Part shown: piece after piece, positions 18,063-26,550 of the stretch
Position numbering within the stretch: the first letter of the stretch is position 1
How the letters are laid out: each line of letters begins with the position of its first letter
From: Gammaproteobacteria bacterium
GTDB lineage: Bacteria; Pseudomonadota; Gammaproteobacteria; Pseudomonadales; Halieaceae
Reading direction: 5' to 3'
Assembly (NCBI GenBank): GCA_030427485.1
Contig: JAUICG010000004.1
Coordinates: forward strand, 205,465-269,464
Length of the DNA: 64,000 nucleotides
The notes under the pieces: model-generated
Database searches by the model: none
The model's input: only the letters and a program-made list of their open reading frames with translations
Told to the model about the DNA's origin: nothing
Position numbers and translations under genes: made by a program

Positions 18063-18099
18063 CCTTACGACTATAACAACAACCCATGAGGAAACCGCA

Positions 18100-20352
18100 A
18101 TGAAGAACCCTACCCATTATCGCCGCAGCGTACTTGCAGCGCTTACAGCGGGCCTGTCAATGCTCGGTTTCGGCGTCGCGGCGGCGCAGCAGCCGGTCAT
18201 CGAGGAAGTGATGGTGACTGCGCAGAAACGGGAACAGAATGCCCAGGACATTCCCGTTGCCCTGACCGCGATAGACGCGGATACCATTCAGGAGGCGGGT
18301 ATCCAGACAACCCAGGACGTGGTGCGGCTGGTGCCGTCGCTGACGGTCAATGAAGCCAACCACAAACAGACCAGTTCCTTCAGTATTCGCGGTATAGGTA
18401 CCAGTGTATACGGCACCGGGGTAGAGCAGGGGGTGGCGCTGCTGGTGGACGACGTGGCGGCGGTGCAGCCTGGCCAGACGCTGAGTAGCCTCGTCGATAT
18501 CGAGCGCATCGAGGTTCTGCGCGGGCCCCAGAGCACCCTGTTTGGCAAGAATGCCTCTGCGGGGGTGATCAGCATCACCACGAAAGCGCCCTCCGATACC
18601 TTCGAGGGGGCTGTCGAGGCCACCGCCACGGATGACGATGAGACCTCGCTTGTCGGCTCCGTTGCAGGACCGATCAATGACCGGCTGCGGTATCGCCTGA
18701 CCGGAAAATGGAGTGACCGGGATGGTTATATCAATAACCTCACTCCCGGCGCCAGCGACAAGCACGATGCGAGGATCAGGAATACCCGGGGCAAGCTCGA
18801 TTGGGATGCCAGTCAGACAGTCCGGCTGGAACTCGGGGCTTACTACCTGTACGACAAGTCAAAGTGTTGTTCATTCACCTGGCACACCATGCCGGCGGGC
18901 AACTCAATTCTGGGATCGCCCGTCGGTTATCCCGCGGACGGCATGAAGCCCGGGGATGACAACTTTGATTTTCGGGGTGAGGACGGACCGTACAGCAAAT
19001 CCGTATCCAGGGGCGGCTATGTCAGGCTCAATGTCGACGTGGGCGAGTTTGAAGTGGTCTCCATCACGGCGCTGGATGACTGGAACTTTGACGTGCAGGA
19101 AGATACCGATTTCAGCGATCTGGATGTGTTGGGGTATTTTACCAACGGGGCGGAACACGGTGGCTGGTACTCCACCAGTGATATCAACACCAACTTCTAT
19201 TCGCAGGAGTTGCGACTGTTGTCCCCCTCCTATGACAAGTACGAATACCTGATAGGACTGTACTACGCTGACGCTGAAACAAGGCAGGATTTTTTTCGCA
19301 ACCTGAGTATCGCATTGTCGGATTTTCACACCAGGGCCGAGACGGAAAGCTTCAGCCTGTTCGGCCAGTTCACCTGGCGCTTCAGCGAGGTCACCAGCGC
19401 TAATGCCGGACTGCGCTGGCTCAATGAGCAGATCTCCGCTGACAGCATCAATTACCTGCATCCCGTGCCGGAAAAACAGTCGGCTACCGAAAGCGATGAT
19501 CCTGTCGTCGGGAAAGTTTCGCTGCAGCATTTCCTGCGACAGGAAGTGATGGCCTATATCAGCTATGCCCATGGCTATAAGGGCCAGGCATTTGACCTGG
19601 CCGGCGGAAACTTTGACGAGTTCAAGGCGAACAACCCCGCGTCATCGGAGAGTTCCAATGCGTATGAAATCGGGGTGAAAAGTACGCTGTGGGACCAACG
19701 CCTGCAACTTAACGTCACCGCATTTTATACTGCGTACGACGATTTCCAGGTCCAGCGATCTGAACTGATCGACGGTGCGGTCAGTTTCAGGCTGGACAAT
19801 GTGGGTGAATTGGAAACCCAGGGCGTTGAGCTGGAATCTCTGGCGCTGCTGAGCGAAAGCCTGGCGCTGACGCTGAACGCCTCCTACATCGATGCCTCTG
19901 TCAATGACTATACCGGCGCCGCCTGCTATTCCGGTCAAACGGAGGCAGAGGGGTGCGTGGGAAACCTGCAGGATATCGACAGCGGCCATTTGCCGGTTTC
20001 CCCCAAGTGGAAATATACGGTGATGCTGGATTACCGGGTCCCTTTCGCGTCACTGCCTTTTAACGGTTTTGCCAATGTCATTTATACCTGGCAGGACGAC
20101 GTGTTCTTCAACATCAACCAGGACCCCGTCTCGACCCAGGACAGCTACGGTCTCACCAACCTGCGCATCGGCGTGACGGACAAGGAGGAACGTTATCAGG
20201 TGTCATTCTTCGTCAACAATCTGTTCGACGAAGCCTATGCGGGCAGTCGGTTCAATCTCACGGGCTTGTATACGCCCGGGCAGTCAATCGGCCAGGTTCT
20301 GCCGCGCAACGCCCAGCGCTACGCCGGTGTCCAGGCCAGGTATAGCTTCTGA
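18100..20352 (+). CDS. TonB-dependent outer-membrane receptor
   Basis: A 750-residue receptor with signal peptide (residues 1-29, ending GVAAAQ) and a TonB-box-like EEVMVTAQKR. The plug domain has SFSIRGIGTS and IEVLRGPQSTLFGKNASAG. The 22-strand barrel closes with the C-terminal aromatic residue of ...VQARYSF. It belongs to the large proteobacterial group of receptors for hydrophobic organic substrates rather than classic siderophore receptors. It lies 37 bp after the GH3 gene, so TetR, GH3 and receptor form one cassette. The ATG at 18100 is chosen because the signal peptide starts there. Confidence 0.93.
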   Translation: MKNPTHYRRSVLAALTAGLSMLGFGVAAAQQPVIEEVMVTAQKREQNAQDIPVALTAIDADTIQEAGIQTTQDVVRLVPSLTVNEANHKQTSSFSIRGIGTSVYGTGVEQGVALLVDDVAAVQPGQTLSSLVDIERIEVLRGPQSTLFGKNASAGVISITTKAPSDTFEGAVEATATDDDETSLVGSVAGPINDRLRYRLTGKWSDRDGYINNLTPGASDKHDARIRNTRGKLDWDASQTVRLELGAYYLYDKSKCCSFTWHTMPAGNSILGSPVGYPADGMKPGDDNFDFRGEDGPYSKSVSRGGYVRLNVDVGEFEVVSITALDDWNFDVQEDTDFSDLDVLGYFTNGAEHGGWYSTSDINTNFYSQELRLLSPSYDKYEYLIGLYYADAETRQDFFRNLSIALSDFHTRAETESFSLFGQFTWRFSEVTSANAGLRWLNEQISADSINYLHPVPEKQSATESDDPVVGKVSLQHFLRQEVMAYISYAHGYKGQAFDLAGGNFDEFKANNPASSESSNAYEIGVKSTLWDQRLQLNVTAFYTAYDDFQVQRSELIDGAVSFRLDNVGELETQGVELESLALLSESLALTLNASYIDASVNDYTGAACYSGQTEAEGCVGNLQDIDSGHLPVSPKWKYTVMLDYRVPFASLPFNGFANVIYTWQDDVFFNINQDPVSTQDSYGLTNLRIGVTDKEERYQVSFFVNNLFDEAYAGSRFNLTGLYTPGQSIGQVLPRNAQRYAGVQARYSF

Positions 20353-20458
20353 ACTGCCTGCCTCGAAGTACTGTGTTATCCGGCGGAGTAAATCCGTATC
20401 GCCACGACGGCAATGCAGCGCAGCACTGCGGGAAGATCGGTGCTCGATGATTGGGGTG

Positions 20459-20498
20459 GTCATGGCCGGGGGAATCATGAAGAATACTGGCCCATGAC
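20459..20498. other. Imperfect inverted repeat upstream of the MaoC-like gene
   Basis: GTCATGG (20459-20465) and CCATGAC (20492-20498) form a 7-bp inverted repeat. It extends with one bulge to GTCATGGCC/GGCCCATGAC, with about 24 nt between the arms. It may be a regulatory or transcript-end structure between the TonB receptor and the hydratase gene. Nothing else is evident in this 167-bp gap. Confidence 0.3.
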
Positions 20499-20519
20499 GC
20501 CCGATACGAAGTGAATACC

Positions 20520-21005
20520 ATGTCTGCCACGATGCAAGCGAAGCCGTTTTATTATGACGATTACGTCGTAGGAGAGGAGCACCCCTGTGTCTCCTATCTT
20601 GTTGAGCGCGATGAGATTATCGCCTTTGCCAGCCAGTGGGATCCCCAGCCCTGGCATATTGATGAGCAGGCGGCAAAGGAGTCCTGGTTTGGCGGGTTGA
20701 CCGCGTGTTCGGCGCACATTTTCTCAATATTCTGTATCACCAGCCAACAATGGCAGAGTGGCGTGCAGCAGATGGCGATCGCCAGTTTGGGGTTTGACGA
20801 ATTGCGCATGCACAAGCCCGTTTATGCCGGCGATACCCTGCGTTGTGTCACAGCGGTCGAGGACAAACGCGAATCCAGGTCCAACCCCGCCGGCGGTATC
20901 TGCGTATGCCGGGTCAGGTTGATCAACCAGCATGACGAGGTCGTTTTCAGTATCAAGGCGTCGACGATGATGATGAGGGACCCTGCCAGGAACGAGAGCG
21001 TTTGA
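20520..21005 (+). CDS. MaoC-like hotdog-fold hydratase/dehydratase
   Basis: A 161-residue single-hotdog protein. The hydratase-2 signature is visible as DPQPWHIDEQAA...FGGLTACSAH: catalytic Asp and His in D-P-Q-x-x-H, then a Gly-rich helix. Such proteins hydrate enoyl-CoA thioesters in beta-oxidation-like pathways. The start is ambiguous between GTG 20511 and ATG 20520; both have weak ribosome sites, and GAAGTGA before 20520 fits better. It is followed by the crotonase gene and fits a CoA-thioester degradation block. Confidence 0.85.
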   Translation: MSATMQAKPFYYDDYVVGEEHPCVSYLVERDEIIAFASQWDPQPWHIDEQAAKESWFGGLTACSAHIFSIFCITSQQWQSGVQQMAIASLGFDELRMHKPVYAGDTLRCVTAVEDKRESRSNPAGGICVCRVRLINQHDEVVFSIKASTMMMRDPARNESV

Positions 21006-21042
21006 TGAGGCCGTGACCCTCAACATGGCTGCGAGAACCGCA

Positions 21043-21058
21043 CATTGTAATCGCAATG
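21043..21058. promoter_or_regulatory. Candidate operator CATTGTAATCGCAATG
   Basis: A 16-bp palindrome (six of eight base pairs symmetric) lies 44 bp upstream of the crotonase start. It matches four other palindromes at 24673, 24788, 29301 and 29329 in size and core (CAT...AT...ATG). It is probably a binding site for one shared regulator. Confidence 0.55.
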
Positions 21059-21101
21059 ACGGATACGTTACGATCCGTTAACTTTGATTCAGGGGATTGA
21101 C

Positions 21102-21911
21102 GTGCCGGATCTACTCGTCGACAAGCACCAGGGCATCATGACCATCACCTTCAACCGCCCACAGGCGCGCAACGCGTTCAGCCCGGAGTTGCTGACCCTG
21201 CTGTGCGATGCCTGGCACGACTATCGCGATGACAAGTCGCTGCGCGTGGCCGTGTTGACGGGTGCCGGAGACACCGCGTTTACCGCGGGCGGCGATCTCA
21301 AGATACTGATGCCGTTGTTCACGGGCGCCAGGCAGGCGGAAACCGATCTCGAGAAGCACTTCATGGCAGACCTGGCGCGTATCATGTCTGCCGCGCTGCT
21401 GCGCCCCTTTGAACTGTACAAGCCGGTGATCGCCGCGGTGAACGGCTACGCGCTGGCCGGGGGCACTGAAATACTGCAGTCGACGGATATACGCATCGCC
21501 TCCAGCAACGCCACTTTCGGCCTCTCCGAGGTTCAGCGTGGCCTCGTCCCGGGCGGCGGTTCGATGGTGCGCCTGGCGCGGCAGATTCCCTACTGCAAAG
21601 CTATGGAGATACTGCTGACCGGCGACAGGCTGTCGGCGCAGGAAGCCCACCGTATCGGTTTTGTGAACGAGGTGGTGCCGCCCGAGCGACTGATGCCGCG
21701 CGCCATGGAGTTTGCCGAGCGCCTGGCAAGAAACGCGCCGCTGGCGTTGCAGGCCTGCAAGGAGACGGTGCTGCGCACCAGCGGAATGGAACTGGATGCC
21801 GCTTACACGCTGGAGCACGAACTGTCGCAGAAGGTGATGAGTTCCAGGGATGCTCGCGAGGGCCCGCGCGCGTTCGCAGAGAAACGCGAACCGAATTACA
21901 CCGGCGAATAG
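21102..21911 (+). CDS. Enoyl-CoA hydratase/isomerase (crotonase) family protein
   Basis: A 269-residue crotonase. The oxyanion-hole segments are visible as FTAGGDL and NGYALAGGTEIL. The catalytic-region motif SEVQRGLVPGGGS contains the Glu expected of hydratases. The GTG at 21102 is chosen because CAGGGG lies just upstream; a TTG at 21084 would add six residues. The operator-like palindrome at 21043 gives this gene its own probable control point, although it follows the MaoC-like gene on the same strand. It probably acts in beta-oxidation of a side chain or ring-derived CoA ester. Confidence 0.92.
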   Translation: MPDLLVDKHQGIMTITFNRPQARNAFSPELLTLLCDAWHDYRDDKSLRVAVLTGAGDTAFTAGGDLKILMPLFTGARQAETDLEKHFMADLARIMSAALLRPFELYKPVIAAVNGYALAGGTEILQSTDIRIASSNATFGLSEVQRGLVPGGGSMVRLARQIPYCKAMEILLTGDRLSAQEAHRIGFVNEVVPPERLMPRAMEFAERLARNAPLALQACKETVLRTSGMELDAAYTLEHELSQKVMSSRDAREGPRAFAEKREPNYTGE

Positions 21912-21981
21912 CACCCCGTTCTGTGAAAACCGTTGCGCCGGGATGGCGCCAAAGACACCTTGTTTCAATTGGATATACGCG

Positions 21982-22998
21982 ATGAAAATTGATGCCTCGA
22001 TGCTGGTCAGCAATCCGGTGGATGCCCTGGCGCAGGGGCGGGAGTTGGAGGCCGCGGGATTTGACGGGCTCTACACATTCGAGGGCCCGCATGACCCTTT
22101 CCTGCCGCTCGCGATGGCCGCGCAGGGCACGCAGCGCGTTGACTTGATTACCGCGATAGCCGTGGCCTTCTCGCGTAATCCGATGACGCTGGCCAATCTC
22201 GGCTACGACATGCAGTTGCTGAGCAATGGGCGTTTCATTCTCGGCCTCGGTACGCAGATACGGCCCCACATCGAGAAGCGTTTCAGCATGACCTGGTCGA
22301 AGCCGGCCTCGCGCATGCGGGAAATGGTGCAGGCGATTCGCGCCATCTGGGATTGCTGGGAAGGTAACAGCAAGCTGGATTTCCGCGGGGAGTTCTACAC
22401 GCACACGATCATGAATGCGAACTTCAACCCCGGCCCGCACCCCGTGGGCCTGCCGAAGATCTACCTTGCCGGTTTCGGTGAGAAAATGGTGCAGGTGTGC
22501 GGCGAGGTCGGCGACGGTTTTCTGGTGCACCCGCTCAATACCCGGAAGTTCTTGCTGGAATACTCCCTGCCCGCGCTGCAGAAGGGCCTGGATATTGCCG
22601 GGCGCTCGCGAGACAGCTTCGACGTGTCGGTGCAGTGCCTGACAGCGGTCGGCAATACCGAGGCCGAGATCGAGCAGGCGCGGGCGATGGTGCGCAATAT
22701 GATCGGGTTTTACGGGTCGACGCCGGCCTACCGTCCCGCACTGGAAGCCGAGGGTATCGGCGAGTTGCAGCCCGAACTCAATCGATTGTCCAAGCAGGGT
22801 GACTGGGCGGCCATGTCCGCGCTGGTGACCGATGAGGTGCTGGATACCATCGCCATCAGCGGCACGCCCGACACCGTGGCGCGCAAGCTGGTGGAGCGCT
22901 ACGGCGATATCGCCCAGCGGCTCAGCCCGGTCGGTTATACCACCGACAAGGAAGTGGCCAAGGCGATGGTCGTTGCATTGAAGAAGATACTGGATTGA
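21982..22998 (+). CDS. LLM-class flavin/F420-dependent oxidoreductase (TIGR03617-like)
   Basis: A 338-residue luciferase-like TIM barrel. Features typical of the F420-dependent LLM group are present: an N-terminal DASMLVSNP strand, GFDGLYTFEGPHDPF, ATA-type strand ITAIAVAFSRNP, the nonprolyl cis-peptide region, and GLPKIYLAGFGEKM. The protein resembles the TIGR03617 subgroup. The start is fixed by homology at ATG 21982; the open frame upstream is longer. It is followed by a second LLM protein at 23069, and both probably use the same reduced deazaflavin or FMN in one pathway. Confidence 0.88.
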   Translation: MKIDASMLVSNPVDALAQGRELEAAGFDGLYTFEGPHDPFLPLAMAAQGTQRVDLITAIAVAFSRNPMTLANLGYDMQLLSNGRFILGLGTQIRPHIEKRFSMTWSKPASRMREMVQAIRAIWDCWEGNSKLDFRGEFYTHTIMNANFNPGPHPVGLPKIYLAGFGEKMVQVCGEVGDGFLVHPLNTRKFLLEYSLPALQKGLDIAGRSRDSFDVSVQCLTAVGNTEAEIEQARAMVRNMIGFYGSTPAYRPALEAEGIGELQPELNRLSKQGDWAAMSALVTDEVLDTIAISGTPDTVARKLVERYGDIAQRLSPVGYTTDKEVAKAMVVALKKILD

Positions 22999-23068
22999 AC
23001 AGGCGCCGGTAGCCCGGATCAACGTCCCGTTCACAGCGGTGGCAAATCATTGAGTCAGGGGAGTGGCA

Positions 23069-23965
23069 ATGTCGAAAACGGTTGAAGTGTGTGTTGGCCT
23101 CTACGGGATGGATGGCATTTGCGGCGGTATGGCCGAGGCCATCCAGGCGATCAAGCTCGCCGAGAATTGCGGTATCGACCAGGTCAGTATCACCGATCAC
23201 GTGGTGATGGGCACGGCGACGGACAAGTACCCCTACGGCGAATTCCCGGCCCCACCGACGGCGCCCTGGTATGAGCCGCATACGGTGTTGTCAGCCATCG
23301 CGGGCGCCACGCAGCGCATCAAACTGTCCGCGGGCGTTGTCATCAGCCCGCTGCGTCCGGCGGTATTGTTTGCCAAGCAGATCGCGACGCTGGATGTGAT
23401 CTCCGGCGGGCGCGTGCAGATCGGCGTCGGCAGCGGTTGGCAGCGCGAGGAGTTTGAAGCCTCCGGACTGGATTTTGACAAGCGCTACCAGATGCTCGAG
23501 GACCAGATTCGCGCATGCCGCGCCCTGTGGACCCGGGAGTCGGTCAGCCTCGAACTGGAAACGGTGAAACTGGACAATATCTACTGTCACCCCCATCCGC
23601 AGCAGGCGCGGCTGCCCGTCTGGTTCGGTCTCAAACCGCTGGCGAAGAATGCGCAGCGCATTGCCGAGCTCGGTGACGGCTGGATTCCCATCGTACAGGA
23701 CCCGGATGAAATCGCGCGTGGCGTTGCGACACTGCACGAGGCCTTCGCCCGGGTGGGCCGCAAACCGGAGGAGTTGGCCGTGCGCGCGATGCCCACGGTT
23801 GTCTTCGGCGCGGCGGGAGTGCCGGACCTGGAAGCCACGTTGGCGGGCGCCGCGGCCTATGTCGAAGCGGGTGCCACCTGCCTCGAGTTTCTGCCCTTGT
23901 ATTTTGCGCAGGAGGCCTCTCAGCTGGAAGGCGTGTTCCGCGCCATCGCCAGCCTGAAGGACTGA
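23069..23965 (+). CDS. LLM-class flavin/F420-dependent oxidoreductase (TIGR03619-like)
   Basis: A 298-residue LLM barrel distinct from its neighbour. It carries SITDHVVMG near the N-terminus, LSAGVVISPLRPAVLFAKQIATLD, and the GRVQIGVGSGWQREEF segment typical of F420-type LLM enzymes. AGGGGAG-type sequence precedes both GTG 23063 and ATG 23069; the ATG has the better spacing. It lies 70 bp after the first LLM gene and 87 bp before a TetR gene. Confidence 0.88.
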   Translation: MSKTVEVCVGLYGMDGICGGMAEAIQAIKLAENCGIDQVSITDHVVMGTATDKYPYGEFPAPPTAPWYEPHTVLSAIAGATQRIKLSAGVVISPLRPAVLFAKQIATLDVISGGRVQIGVGSGWQREEFEASGLDFDKRYQMLEDQIRACRALWTRESVSLELETVKLDNIYCHPHPQQARLPVWFGLKPLAKNAQRIAELGDGWIPIVQDPDEIARGVATLHEAFARVGRKPEELAVRAMPTVVFGAAGVPDLEATLAGAAAYVEAGATCLEFLPLYFAQEASQLEGVFRAIASLKD

Positions 23966-24052
23966 ACCGCGGCGCAGGACAGGGTTTGCGGCGCAGCAAA
24001 GTCCGTTAAAATATCCTCAGAACTTTCCAATCAGGGTGGCGCAATCCGGCTT

Positions 24053-24649
24053 ATGAAACGAAGAACACAACGTGAACGAACGGAGTTGTCGAGACAAAAA
24101 GTCATCGAGGCCACCGTAAGGTGTATCCAGAGCGGTGGCGTCACCAATGCGACTGTGTCCAAAATAGCCGCGGAAGCAGGGTTGACCTGGGGTACCATCC
24201 AGCACCAGTTTGGCAGCAAGGACGGCCTGTTCGCCGCGGTGCTGGAACACTCCTCGGCCGGCCTGATCGACAAGCTCGACAGCTTCGAGGTGGAGGGCAA
24301 AACCCTGTACGAGGTCGTGGATGAGTTCGCTGAAATGCTGTGGACCCACTACGCGCGTCCGGATTTTCGGGCCACTATAGAGATCCTGCTGAACATCAAC
24401 AAAAACCTCGAGCAACTGGAGGGCCGCGTGCAGCATATCGGCCTGCGCGTGGTCGCCCGCTGGCGCAAGATCATCAAGTCCACCGGCACCAAAGCCAGTG
24501 ACGAGGCCATTGGTATAGCGGGAGAAATACTCGAGACCTCACTGTCCGGTTTCGCTATTCGCAGTTCCCTGTTTCACCAGCAGCGATTCAATGTCAAGAA
24601 GCGCCGGCGGAAGCTGACCGAGGCGGTAGTGTACTTGCTGTCAAATTGA
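24053..24649 (+). CDS. TetR-family transcriptional regulator
   Basis: A 198-residue TetR protein with the DNA-binding helix-turn-helix TVSKIAAEAGLTWGTIQHQF (about residues 35-54) and a helical effector domain. It sits inside the catabolic block. Two palindromes (24673, 24788) lie just downstream, before the next gene. It is the obvious candidate to bind the five related palindromes of this region, although none lies before its own start. Confidence 0.9.
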   Translation: MKRRTQRERTELSRQKVIEATVRCIQSGGVTNATVSKIAAEAGLTWGTIQHQFGSKDGLFAAVLEHSSAGLIDKLDSFEVEGKTLYEVVDEFAEMLWTHYARPDFRATIEILLNINKNLEQLEGRVQHIGLRVVARWRKIIKSTGTKASDEAIGIAGEILETSLSGFAIRSSLFHQQRFNVKKRRRKLTEAVVYLLSN

Positions 24650-24672
24650 GCTCACGCTGCCGCATAGAAGTA

Positions 24673-24688
24673 CATTGTAAATACAATA
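24673..24688. promoter_or_regulatory. Candidate operator CATTGTAAATACAATA
   Basis: A palindrome with arms ATTGT/ACAAT and spacer AAAT lies in the 242-bp gap between the TetR gene and the DapB-like gene. It is closely similar to the site at 21043. The rest of this gap is unusually AT-rich around 24750-24790 and probably holds the promoter of the gene at 24892. Confidence 0.55.
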
Positions 24689-24787
24689 TAAGCATCTTTA
24701 GGTCGTGCCCGGGCTGTCTGATCGTTCATCTCATACCGCTACTCCTGGCTTCCAAATATATTTGATTTTCAAAGAGATCGACATTAT

Positions 24788-24803
24788 CATCTCGATCGTG
24801 ATG
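24788..24803. promoter_or_regulatory. Candidate operator CATCTCGATCGTGATG
   Basis: A 16-bp palindrome (seven of eight pairs symmetric) lies 88 bp upstream of the gene at 24892. Read on the minus strand it is CATCACGATCGAGATG. It shares TACATCACGATC with both sites before the MFS gene at 29301 and 29329. Confidence 0.55.
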
Positions 24804-24891
24804 TAAAGTGCCGGGGCCGATGGCGCTGGAAGTTGCGCCGGTGGAGAGCGGCCTCGCTGCCGTGGATACATGACCTGAAAGGTATTCGCTG

Positions 24892-25962
24892 ATGAGTTTG
24901 AAAGTCGTACAGTGGGGCGTCGGCAACGTCGGCAGGGAGGCGCTGTCCGCCGTGATCGCCGACCCGGAACTGGCACTGGTTGGAGTCTGGCGGCACTCGG
25001 CAACAGGCGAGGGCGAGGATATCGGCGAGTCGCTGGGCCTGCCGAAAGCGGGTGTCGCGGCGACGCAGTCGCTGGAGGACATACTGGCGTTGCAGGCGGA
25101 CTGCGTGTTGTACATGCCGCGCCTGAGCCATCTCGACGAGGTATGTGCACTATTGGCCTCGGGCAAAAACGTGATTTCGACACCGTTCGCCTTTTTCGCC
25201 AACGCGCTGCCGGAGGCGGAGCGGGCAAAAGTCGCCGATGCCTGCGCGGCCGGCGGTTCCACGCTGTACGGTACCGGGATCAACCCGGGCTTCGCGGGCA
25301 TGATTCAACCGGTGGTGCTGGCGGGCATGTCCAGGCGCATACGCAAGGTTTCCGTGTTCGAGCGTGCCAACTGGAGTTACTACGACAACGCCAGCATCAC
25401 CTTCGACCAGATGCGTTTCGGGCATTCGAAGGAGGAGGCGCTGCTGGCCAACAACCCGTTCGCGCAGTTCAACAGCCAGATTTTCAGCGAGCAGGTCTAT
25501 ATGCTGGCCGCGGCATTTGATGTCGAACTGGACGAACTTGTTACTGAACAGGACCTGGTACTGGCCGAGGAAAGCTTTGACATCATTTGTGGCCATGTTG
25601 CGCGTGGCACGGTGTGCGGCCAGCGCTACCACTGGCAGGGCATGGTCGATTCCAGTGTGGTCATCGAGATAGACGCTCTGTGGAGCATAGGCGACACCTA
25701 CCCGCAGCATTGGCCAAAGCCCCAGGACGGCTGGACTGTCAGCATCGAAGGTTCGCCGTCCATGCAGTCGCACTTCCTGTGTTGCGCCAGTCTCGACCCC
25801 AACAGCACCGCGACACTGGAAGACCACGTGCACGCGACCGAAATTGCGACGGCAATGCAGGCGGTGAATTCCATCCGGGCCGTGTGTGAGGCCGCGCCGG
25901 GCGTCGTGGGCGCGCACGAACTGTCTCTCGCCCGTCCTTTCAAGCCGTTTCGCACGCCCTGA
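24892..25962 (+). CDS. NAD(P)H-dependent amine-dehydrogenase-like / DapB-fold oxidoreductase
   Basis: A 356-residue protein with an N-terminal Rossmann domain (VVQWGVGNVGREAL, GxGxxG) and a DapB-like substrate domain. It includes GTGINPGFAGMIQPVVL. This architecture is common in actinobacterial and proteobacterial catabolic clusters, where it is annotated as dihydrodipicolinate-reductase-like or amine dehydrogenase. It is not the true lysine-pathway DapB (about 270 residues). Two candidate operators lie upstream. The exact substrate is unknown. Confidence 0.8.
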   Translation: MSLKVVQWGVGNVGREALSAVIADPELALVGVWRHSATGEGEDIGESLGLPKAGVAATQSLEDILALQADCVLYMPRLSHLDEVCALLASGKNVISTPFAFFANALPEAERAKVADACAAGGSTLYGTGINPGFAGMIQPVVLAGMSRRIRKVSVFERANWSYYDNASITFDQMRFGHSKEEALLANNPFAQFNSQIFSEQVYMLAAAFDVELDELVTEQDLVLAEESFDIICGHVARGTVCGQRYHWQGMVDSSVVIEIDALWSIGDTYPQHWPKPQDGWTVSIEGSPSMQSHFLCCASLDPNSTATLEDHVHATEIATAMQAVNSIRAVCEAAPGVVGAHELSLARPFKPFRTP

Positions 25963-26043
25963 GCACACCGTTGTCCAGGTCGGCCGGGAGGCGTGATTGG
26001 AAGGCGACCGTGAAGCACTGATGGACTGTTACGAGAGGCAACC

Positions 26044-26475
26044 ATGAATAACACTGCAGGCACCGGGTCGCACTGGTTCTCGCTCAACCCGGACCGGGCC
26101 TGGGGCGAGAAGTTTTTCCTGTGCTATATCCCCGTCTGGATAACTCTTTTCGCGGCGTGGTCCACCGCATTCGACGGCGGTAACCGGGGTGACGTCGCGA
26201 CGCTCGCTTTTGGCCTGGTCATCGCGTTGCCGCTGCTGCTGGTTCCGGCGCTTGTGGCGCCCGCAAACGGCCTGAAGTGGTATGAATCCTACTGGCTGAA
26301 GGCCAACCTGTTTATTTTTATCGTCAATTTCTCCGGGAACTACTTTGTGTCGGAGTATTTCTTCGACGTGCTCGGAATGATCTACTACTACCCCAACCTG
26401 CATTGGACAGCGGATGCCGCGCTGCTCGGTCTTTTCCTGACGGACCTGTGTACGCACGTGACGGGGACATTATAA
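26044..26475 (+). CDS. Half-length cycloeucalenol cycloisomerase-like membrane protein
   Basis: A 143-residue membrane protein with about four hydrophobic segments. From my memory of the plant sterol enzyme (about 280 residues), it matches the N-terminal half in order. The matching pieces are NPDRAWGEKFF (plant NPSKRWGELFF), WYESYWLKANLFI (plant WKDRYWVKANLW), SGNYFVSEYFF (plant VGNYFWTHYFF), and DVLGMIYYYPN with FLTDLC near the end. The plant enzyme opens the 9,19-cyclopropane ring of cycloeucalenol. Here the frame ends at FLTDLCTHVTGTL and the following 75 bp before the next gene do not encode the missing half. It may be a natural short form or a truncated gene. The ribosome site GAGAGG precedes the ATG. 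Confidence 0.72.
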   Translation: MNNTAGTGSHWFSLNPDRAWGEKFFLCYIPVWITLFAAWSTAFDGGNRGDVATLAFGLVIALPLLLVPALVAPANGLKWYESYWLKANLFIFIVNFSGNYFVSEYFFDVLGMIYYYPNLHWTADAALLGLFLTDLCTHVTGTL

Positions 26476-26550
26476 TTTGAATCGGTCGATAGTGATTCGA
26501 CGCAAACTGTCCGCAGAGAAATGCGGCACACTCATAGAGAGGACATAACA

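Noticed and set aside
21601..23034. Open frame of 477 codons on the minus strand
   Set aside because: It spans antisense of the crotonase end and the first LLM gene. No start signal or family pattern is seen.
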